A program made the translations under genes and the position numbers. This document shows, in pieces, positions 56,641 to 64,000 of a stretch of DNA of 64,000 bases. The DNA is from Sinohyriopsis cumingii. Its lineage: Eukaryota; Mollusca; Bivalvia; Unionida; Unionidae. Where the stretch lies: contig CM068838.1 of NCBI GenBank assembly GCA_028554795.2, positions 123,821,928-123,885,927 of the forward strand, given 5' to 3'. Each line of letters starts with the position of its first letter. Position 1 is the stretch's first letter. A model generated the notes under the pieces. It made no database searches and was not told the origin of the DNA. It saw nothing but the letters and a program-made list of their open reading frames with translations.

Positions 56641-56835
56641 GAAAACCTTATTCTAAAGTATCATCTGCGACCGTAATGCCGATATTAAAATATTGGCCTA
56701 TCTTCTAGGAGCTGAATTTCCGTGACCTCGTATGCAAAATTTCCGCGCCTATTCGGTTACTTTCGGGATGTGACGTCATAGTAGCGACTCCAGCAGCCCA
56801 AGTGGGAGTTGCCAGAGTAAAAGACAATACCGTTT

Positions 56836-57161
56836 TGCGTTGCTTACTGGTGTAATAGAACATTAAGAAAAGCCTGTGGACAACATTTTTTTTTTCTTTT
56901 TCGAAAGATAAAGGCATAATGAAAGAATGAATAACATTATTACAAACGAGTCGATTTCAAAGCAACACCATACAGCACTCTGTGCTCGTTACATTTCTCA
57001 AAGGACTGTTACGAGAGGGATTCTGAAAAAATGGCAGTTCAAGGATACGCAAATGCTAGGCCTAGACTAAAAGTTGGCGCTGTTCCAGACATAACGTTGA
57101 ATATTTTAAATACTGGGAAAAGTGTTAAACGTGCGAGTTACGAAAATAGGCAGAAGGCCGA
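56836..57161 (+). pseudogene. Broken THAP-domain sequence
   Basis: CVAYWCNRTLRKACGQHFFF then SFSKDKGIMKE, after a TGA and a one-base frame change, DFKATPYSTLCSLHFSKDCY and finally PRLKVGAVPDI. The order C-x4-C, FPKD-like, W (here the stop), KATPYS.LCSLHF (Cys-x2-His) and RLKxGAVP is that of the THAP zinc finger (C2CH). A strong donor (GA/GTAAGT) follows at 57161. THAP domains occur in P-element transposases and in host regulators; which one this was cannot be told. The stop and frame change indicate a pseudogene, unless the two parts are separate exons. Confidence 0.65.
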
Positions 57162-57179
57162 GTAAGTGACCACAAAATA

Positions 57180-58480
57180 CAACAATCAACTCACAGATCT
57201 TTTATCTACACCAGCAGTGCTAAAAATAAATCTGATAGCCCGACACCCTGGGCCCCTCTGGTTTTAGTTCCGACCCATCCTTTATTCAAAGTGAGGTGCC
57301 CGTCAGGCTTGTCGAAACAAAAATTGTTTGCCTGAGGAAACTTTTGAAATGAGTAAATGTATTTTCAAGATGTTGACATACATGCCTTAACACGGCACAA
57401 CCTAAATCAAATCTCTACTGTCCAAGGTGAAATTTAGATTTGATTTTGATCAAATGGAGGCTTTGCCAAAAATAAGATTCTAAACCTGTCGTGTTTCGAG
57501 AAAACACAATTTTCAGTAATCTTATAAAAATTACAAATTTAAAAAAAAAATCATTGTATACATGTAGTATGTATAAACGGTAATCTGTAATGATTGGAAC
57601 TGATATAAAACTATTCCTTGGGCAGTTTAAATAGCAGCGATTAAAAGAAAAGAGGTCAAAGTTTCACATTAAATGGCTGAAAATAGAAACTTGGGGGGGG
57701 GGGGGGAGACTATTGACCAAACCCCCAACCCCTTGCCCCAATGTGCGAGCGCCCATGGGACGCACCTTTTCTCCATGTGATACGCCTTATTATTCCCCCA
57801 GGACAAGCCCATTTTGCATATTCTGGTCAGCTCTGGCTAAATTGCAAAATAGCTAAAGTTTTGATTTAAGTACGCAAACAATAAAGCCGGTGTGACTAAT
57901 GAACATACTCCTTATCCTTGCACTGATCTTGTGAAAAGGACTGCCCTTCTAACATACTTCAAAGAAACCATGTTCGAGAGTGTGTGTATGTGTAAGCACC
58001 AGCAATTGCTTGCCAAATAAACGATGCCTATTTTGTTGTTACTTACGATGCCATGGACTTTAGGTTTAAGTTTTAATGCATGTAACACTGTTTGCTGAAC
58101 AAAATATTTATTCAGAATTAGTTCTTTAGGGCCACATATACTGCATGGTATGGTTTGTTTTATTCCTTGTAATTTAATCATGGTAATTAAATTTTACATA
58201 TACGGTAGAGGAATGTCAGGTGTTAACTGGCCGAGTTTCTTTGGCGGAAATTGAGATGCGATTTTGTTTGCAGAGAAAATTTCACAGTGATCATTCATTT
58301 AAGCTAATTGGTGACAATTTTATTCTTTTAATTTTTGTATACTATAGTACTGTTGTAGTTGTTTAAATACATCTGAAATTTACTTGAATAAAGTTTAATT
58401 TTCACGTTCTGTTTACTGAAGAAGAAAAAAAACGAAAAAAAAAAACTGTTGTGTGATATTAATTATTTCGTCCAGTGCCG
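57180..58480. other. Intergenic, nothing recognised
   Basis: Includes a poly-G tract near 57694-57707 and a GC-richer piece at 57230-57310. No gene or repeat family was identified. Confidence 0.4.
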
Positions 58481-58488
58481 GATTTAGA

Positions 58489-58574
58489 CGTGTGTGCGTG
58501 TGATTTGAATTTTTAACGTAGCTTTAACAATTTTTCAGTCATATCACTACGATGTCTGCAGTGTGGCAGTTTAG
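58489..58574 (-). mobile_element. SINE family 1, 3' fragment
   Basis: TGTGTGCGTGTGATTTGAAT + TTTTAACGTAGCTTTAACAA and ACGATGTCTGCAGTGTGGCA, then the match ends. Confidence 0.8.
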
Positions 58575-58579
58575 ACTGT

Positions 58580-59400
58580 GGATTGCATACGTTACATCTA
58601 TTTATAAATGTTTTGGGGTTGGGGTTTTTTCTTCTGACAAATGAAAATTGAGAGACATAATGTAATAATCGGGACTTCACTGCGAAAAATTTAGAGATAT
58701 TACGAGATCGGGATGTAGATGAGGAAATACCCCCAAAATCGGGAGGTTTTTCTCCCGGCTTGAGAGTTGACAGGTATGAACTGTCCGGGCTTGTGGAATT
58801 TCAGTCAGGGCTTGAGTTTATTTAAGTCACCAGCCCGGGGCCTGTGCCTAAAACATTTATTTTAGCACTGACCAGTACAGTACACAAACTATTATATCAG
58901 ACTGCAGATTCAAGTTTTCAATGTGCAACCCAGATGTGGTCTCCTTCCGTCTGCCTCGCTCACCAATGTTTATGTTTGTATTCGAGGACTGGCTAGTATT
59001 GCGTCACGGTACCACGTGATCTGTCGTCTCATCAAAACTCGGAAAAACTCGGCAATTTACGGAATCGTGGTATCTTCCATGCAATAAAATCACTACCCGC
59101 TTACGATATTTAATTTACAAACATGTCAGTCGAATTAAAATCTGTAGAGAATTACATACGTAAAAGGAAAATTTTGATTTCTAGTCTCCTTTAAATGACA
59201 TATCAGAAAGTTTAGAACTTGAGGCATGGATAAATGTGATCAGACTATCTACCAAGTATTTCATTAAGACAAAGGATATTATATATTCGATTCAATAGAG
59301 AACTCACACAGAATATAAGGAAAGTAATACTTGCACTGGATTGCAAAGCCATTAGGAAACTAACTATTTTTGTTGTGAGGATACATTTTCAAATGTTCTA
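58580..59400. other. Intergenic, nothing recognised
   Basis: No motif, splice pattern or known repeat recognised. Confidence 0.4.
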
Positions 59401-59405
59401 TCATT

Positions 59406-59514
<109 letters not shown>

Positions 59515-59688
59515 TTATTTATTAATGATATTAATTTATTTATTCGTTTGCTATTTGGAAATAATTCAGAGGACTTTATAAGTAACGAATCCACTATTTT
59601 TGTGATTCTATGTATTTCATTGCATTTCTATACTTTGTCTTAAAATCTTCAGAAAATGGAGGAATAAAAGAATATCATCATCTCTCTG

Positions 59689-59691
<3 letters not shown>

Positions 59692-59760
<69 letters not shown>
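59692..59760. repeat. (TA)n microsatellite
   Basis: About 34 TA units. Confidence 0.95.
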
Positions 59761-59764
<4 letters not shown>

Positions 59765-60312
59765 CTGTTGAGAGCTTCTTTTTATATAATGATATACATT
59801 TCTGAAATTTCAGAAACAGAAATAGTTCTATATCATGGTAACTTCTAATTTTCACTACTGACACTTTTAGATCATCCAATAACAGCGCTATCTCCAGAAG
59901 TTTAATCTCGTCAGTCTCACACGCCTCTGAACATCAAGCAACGCAGTGTATATGTCGCTATATTTCTCATATGTTGGTCAAAGTATATCAAGGAAAAGGT
60001 ACCTTAAGACATGATATTGTGTTTGAGTATATTAAAAGTGTATGATCGGTAAACAATTGCAATATCTCACAAATAAGATCAATATTGTGAAAATTGAAAC
60101 TAGCCTTGTGCAAACAGCATTCGTGCAACAAGTTGAAGAAATTGGCATAATGGTCAAATTACCTTTTTGTTGTTTACATTTCTATCCATATCTGATTTTC
60201 AATATCAGCCATAATTGCATTCTTTTATATTCCAATATATAAAACCTAGCACTATAATAAGAATTTATTATTCTGTATGAATATCTAGTTTGACTGAATT
60301 ATTGTCAGGTAG

Positions 60313-60570
60313 TTAAATAATTTCATTGTTCAACTGAGTTCCATCTGCATAGCATTTCTGGAGTGTCTACATTTAAACAATGAAGATGGAACTTTCATAG
60401 TCATACATGCTTTTGTCAAGTTCCTTAAATCAGAACATGTGATTCATGACAAGAAAATTTGTGTAGACAGAAAATATTTTGCAAGAATTACAGAGACACC
60501 ATGCTGGGATAACACAGACAGAAGAAAAGAAATTGGTTCCATTGCCGTCTTTCTTTCATCGCTATTATGA
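60313..60570 (+). CDS. Unidentified 85-codon open stretch
   Basis: Open from just after a TAG at 60310 to TGA at 60568, with globular composition: LECLHLNNEDGTFIVIHAFV, then KICVDRKYFARITETPCWDN and DRRKEIGSIAVFLSSLL. It looks like a fragment of a real protein rather than a chance frame (balanced hydrophobic and charged residues, few Lys/Asn runs). No start codon in good context, no family recognised. It lies just before duplication block C copy 2. Confidence 0.35.
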   Translation, partial: LNNFIVQLSSICIAFLECLHLNNEDGTFIVIHAFVKFLKSEHVIHDKKICVDRKYFARITETPCWDNTDRRKEIGSIAVFLSSLL

Positions 60571-60589
60571 CTTCTTCATTTGTAAAGTG

Positions 60590-60860
60590 TCACGAGATGA
60601 GCACTTAAGCATGGTGTCCACCACTTTAATTATGCCACTCATGATCAATCCTAAAGAAAACTTGGATATCAGCTTCTGTGTAGAAGAAAGGATATGAGCC
60701 GTGGCATTTTCTGGACCTGTGTGTGTTTGAAACATTTGCTTTCAATTCCACACCAAAGAGTCAGGTGCTAATTTTAGTAATGAGTGTTCCAAACTCAAGA
60801 CTGTTAAAGGACTGAAATTCCATCAATAAACGATGTCTCTATTTATTTATTTTTCACTTA
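60590..60860 (+). repeat. Duplication block C, copy 2
   Basis: Partner of 54365-54600, 1.4 kb upstream of UNC-93 copy 2. Confidence 0.65.
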
Positions 60861-60869
60861 CAGCAAGGA

Positions 60870-61920
60870 TAGGCTCTCAAAAGGTTCTTTTTCCTACAAC
60901 ATATCTTACATTATTAACCAATCCTGACCAGCCAAACCCATATATACTTAATTTTACGTTAACCCATTTCCAGGCTGGTTCCCATTTTTCCATACCATTA
61001 GTACCGTGTGTCCTATATTAAACGACAAATAGTCAACATCTTCAAACAGATCCCAAAAATAAACATGGAACCTGAATTAACAATTAGCATTTCTTGCTAT
61101 TTTAAGTTTGGGTTTGTGTGATGTGTTACAACTCTAACGTGTTAAACAAAACAACAGAGAAGCGAAAGGTCATTATGCGGACTAATAACCGGAGGTATAC
61201 AGTGGTTTATACCAGCAAGAATCCGTCAGGCTTAAGGAGTCCTGTTTGATAGCAGGGGGCCATTCAACTTGGGTGTCATATTACCAAATAAATAAACTAT
61301 ATAGATTTTTTGGATCTGTCATACATGTATAACCAGCAAAGAAAACTTAAGGTACAACTGTTAGAAAATGGCAGATGTGTGAAACTAATAATGAGTCCTG
61401 TCAAAAGAAACAAAATGCCCTGGTCACTAATTGGTAACCCCTGCTAGGACTGTATTAATGCGCGCATTTCTCTCAATTATAACCTCCCAGTGATGGACTT
61501 GAAATTTAAGGAGCACGAAACTAGGTCATGGCCATGAAATAAGCGTTATCTTTAACTGATATGTAACAGATTGCCAGCACTAACACCTAGGAAATATGTA
61601 CGGATCATTTCAATTTGTTACGCTTGCACTACGAGTGCATGTGACCCGGAGTGGTGTGGGAGGGATAGGAACTTATCATACTGCCACATTTTGATCAACT
61701 TGGACGGCCTAAATGTGAGCTTACGATATTGCGTTCTATGATGATAATAATTTGCAAGTTTATGAATGTTTCTCTAAACGGCGTAAAGTTCATATGGCTG
61801 TTATTTGTTTTCGCGCATGATTTCTTGTCCTTGTCATATTTCTCTTCCAAGTACTCCAGATGGTTAAAATTGTACATAAATGCACTTCTTATACAATGAC
61901 TAGTTTCAAGAAATGGTCGT
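60870..61920. other. Intergenic, nothing recognised
   Basis: Short motif-free frames only. Confidence 0.4.
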
Positions 61921-61924
61921 CGGT

Positions 61925-62270
61925 ATCAATGATACGTCTTTAGTCACGAAAACACTTGTACGCGTACATACTTCATAAAATTCATAGAGATTCCAGTTTT
62001 GCATGTTTCCTATTCTACCTCTATGACTAAACATAGATATGTCCTATTTTTGTTTATAATCTTTAACCAAGACATAGATTTATGCTGAGAGATCTAAGGG
62101 TCTAAAGGCAGCATCTGGTCAAGTGTTTTCAGAAGAGGGTTTTCGAAACTGTATGGGAGATCGGACATAATTAAAGCACGAGGAAGTACATAAATATTCA
62201 GACTTCTGACCACTCATTATAGCACTTTGTCAAAAGGTGTGAGGAAAAATAAACGTTTCAGCAACATAGT
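61925..62270 (+). promoter_or_regulatory. UNC-93 copy 2 leader/promoter block
   Basis: Immediately upstream of the copy 2 ATG and conserved with 6850-7215 before the relic copy. No TATA box is obvious. Conservation between two copies in otherwise diverged DNA suggests promoter or 5' UTR function. Confidence 0.5.
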
Positions 62271-62820
62271 ATGGAGCCAAAGTTGACCGTCAGTGACGAA
62301 GAAGGCGCTTTCAAGATGGACAATGTTCTAATGTCAGAACAAAATGATACCGAAACCACCACAGGTCCTCCAATGAACAAAAGAAAAATATTGAAAAATT
62401 TAATAACTTTAAGTACATCGTTTCTCTTCCTGTTCACTGCATTCCAGTCCAGCCAAAATCTCCAGAGCAGTCTAAACAAGGCCGAGGGACTGGGAACGGT
62501 GACTTTATCCACGGTGTACGCTGCCAGCGTGTTATCGGGACTTCTACTTCCGCCTCTAGTCATCCGCCATCTTGGATGCAAATGGAGTCTGGTTCTCAGC
62601 ATGCCGTGCTATATCCTGTACATGGCGGCAAATTTTTACCCTGTTTGGGGTACCATGCTCCCAGCTTCAATTTTATTAGGGGTTGGGGCGGCTCCCCTGT
62701 GGGCGGCCAAGTGTACGTATTTGACGCAGATTGGGACGTGGTACGCCAAGTTGACAAACACAGACAGGGATGATGCAATCAATCGATTCTTTGGCGTATT
62801 CTTCATGACGTTTCAGACAA
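62271..62820 (+). CDS. UNC93A: UNC-93-family protein, copy 2, exon 1 (gene continues beyond the window)
   Basis: The ATG at 62271 opens MEPKLTVSDEEGAFKMDNVL, a polar cytosolic N-terminus. Hydrophobic helices follow, with LQSSLNKAEGLGTVTLSTVY, LAASVLSGLLLPP-like ASVLSGLLLPPLVIRHLGCK, AANFYPVWGT, GVGAAPLWAAKCTYLTQIGT and NRFFGVFFMTFQTS. It ends at the donor CAA/GTATGT in phase 1, exactly as copy 1 exon 1 does. It is clearly paralogous to copy 1 and keeps the family Trp in APLW. The remaining membrane exons are not in the window unless exon 2 is the unusual one at 62997. Confidence 0.92.
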
Positions 62821-62996
62821 GTATGTGATATTTTCCTAACGTTATTGAATTTGAATGCATGGAGCGCATCATTAAACGACATAAAATAATAACTTAAAAT
62901 TACTAACGATATTACTATAGATGTTTGAGTAAGTTATCCATTTTTGCATCGTATTATATTCACTTAGAAATGTATGAAATGTTTTCCTTTATCCAG

Positions 62997-63052
62997 GAGA
63001 ATTGCTAAGCGGTGAAGAATGTGTCTGCACACAACATAAAGCTGCGTTAAAG
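62997..63052 (+). CDS. Possible exon 2 of UNC-93 copy 2, atypical
   Basis: After an acceptor (TTATCCAG), 56 nt are open in the phase left by exon 1 and leave in phase 0 (donor AAG/GTATAA), the same phases as copy 1 exon 2. It would encode RELLSGEECVCTQHKAALK, which lacks the conserved QIWGNLISS helix. It may be a vestige or a chance match, and the true exon 2 may lie beyond the window. Confidence 0.25.
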
Positions 63053-63472
63053 GTATAAACAGAAAATAACATGTTTATTGAGCCCAGACTCTAGGGTTTT
63101 GTGTACGATAACAATGTAAGTAGTCGTTGCCAGTTTTGTAAAGGTCAAAGTTTACGCTGATAGATATATTATATTTAAGTTAGTGCTTACCATGTTTAAG
63201 ATAACCGTTGTGCATTTGAACGCATAACTTAAAATTACGACAAACAAAAAAATAACATATATAGAATGTAATATAGTATTGGGATTTATTTAGCACGTAT
63301 TTAGAATGATAGGCAGGTTCTATCCCAAATGATTCATGCACACCCAAATAATACGTGCAAGCAGCTTTCAAAGGTTTGCATCTTTTCTATCCCATTTAAT
63401 ATCCGTGTCAATCAAAATGAAATACAAATAGTCTGTCGGGTAAAATTTTGACGAAGACTTAAATCATTCTAT

Positions 63473-63768
63473 ACCGCCTGGGTGGCCTAGTGGTTCGAGC
63501 GTCCGCCTCGGATGCGGGAGTTCGTGGGTTAGATCCCCGGCTGAGTCATATCTAAGACTTATAAAAATGGTACTAACAGCTGCCTCGCTTGGCGCTCAGC
63601 ATTAAGAGGTTAGTGTTAGGACTGGTCGGCCTGGTGTCAGGATAATGTGACTAGGTGGGACATCATTATATGTGTCTGCGGCATGATACCCCAGTGCTAG
63701 ACATCACTATAAACTGTCACACTGCAGACATCGTAGTGATATGACTGAAAACTTGTTAAAGCTACGAA
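63473..63768 (+). mobile_element. SINE family 1, near full length, + strand
   Basis: The tRNA-like head GGGTGGCCTAGTGGTTCGAG (A box) and GTGGGTTAGATCCCCGG (B box) is followed by GGCTGAGTCATATCTAAGAC, the body GTGACTAGGTGGGACATCAT and AGACATCGTAGTGATATGAC, ending GTTAAAGCTACGAAG without a long CA tail. The head could be mistaken for a tRNA gene. Confidence 0.85.
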
Positions 63769-63849
63769 GAAGAAACAATTCCAAACCAAATCAAAATCAT
63801 TCTCTGTCAGGAAATGATGCAGATAATCAGCAGCTGTTGATCCCATTAC

Positions 63850-63905
63850 GCGTGTGTATCATTTATGTAACATGCTTTGAGACACATGGTTAATTCAGCA
63901 TATCC
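63850..63905 (+). repeat. 49-bp unit shared with the UNC-93 relic locus
   Basis: GTGTGTATCATTTATGTAAC + ATGCTTTGAGACACATGGTT + AATTCAGCAT matches the three units at 7432-7600. It shows that the duplicated unit extends past exon 1. Confidence 0.65.
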
Positions 63906-64000
63906 GAAGGGTTAGATGTTACTAAGAGGATCAATTCATCACTGTGTCTTCCTGTTATGTTTCTGTATTACATACAAGAACAGAAACTTGCTGCTGGTAT

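Noticed and set aside
56705..56917. 70-codon minus-strand frame
   Set aside because: Lies antisense to the THAP-domain remnant.
63473..63550. tRNA gene
   Set aside because: A and B boxes are present, but the sequence is the head of a SINE shared with 46033 and 46722, is followed by the SINE body, and does not fold as a full tRNA.

Overview
This window looks like nuclear DNA from a marine invertebrate, most likely a lophotrochozoan and probably a mollusc. The reasons are small exons split by long AT-rich introns, many (TA)n, (TC)n and (TG)n microsatellites, tRNA-derived SINEs, Jockey-like and L2-like retroelements, a decayed Polinton, and divergent receptor-phosphatase-type exons. No bacterial-style operons, ribosome binding sites or CRISPR arrays are present. 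Species cannot be assigned from the sequence alone.

The backbone is a tandem cluster of UNC-93-family genes on the + strand. Copy 0 (about 6.85-9.32 kb) is a relic that keeps a 5' leader block and two damaged exons. Copy 1 starts at 13,777 and has six exons covering a complete UNC-93 body of about 470 codons, ending at 32,093. Copy 2 starts at 62,271 and runs out of the window. Non-coding blocks upstream of the copies are also duplicated (3.0 with 11.5 kb, 11.2 with 53.7 kb, 54.4 with 60.6 kb, 6.9 with 61.9 kb), so whole locus units were copied, not only exons.

Intron 3 of copy 1 (15,967-30,865) is a nest of mobile DNA. It holds a decayed minus-strand Polinton (adenovirus-type protease and capsid-like remnants), an apparently intact 2.4-kb DNA transposon with a 562-codon ORF inserted into it, and a Jockey-like LINE relic that is itself interrupted by a SINE and an L2-like LINE.

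Downstream of UNC-93 exon 6, a further series of phase-compatible + strand exons runs from 34,441 to 45,096, with a probable last exon at 46,988-47,074. The first encodes three 24-residue repeats that match the ITAM consensus (YxxL-x9-YxxI). The rest encode the end of one protein tyrosine phosphatase domain and a second, catalytically dead one (Cys to Lys, Arg to Gln). The first of these exons joins UNC-93 exon 6 in frame, and no other transmembrane exon was seen between them. The simplest reading is a previously undescribed UNC-93 / ITAM-like tail / pseudophosphatase gene. The alternative is a separate gene whose 5' exons I could not see. The final exon is out of frame by one base in my model.

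The remaining DNA (36-62 kb) is introns and intergenic sequence. It contains a 35-bp satellite, a 54-bp minisatellite with a 270-bp higher-order period, SINE copies, a LINE 3' end, a broken THAP-domain sequence, and long stretches in which nothing was recognised.
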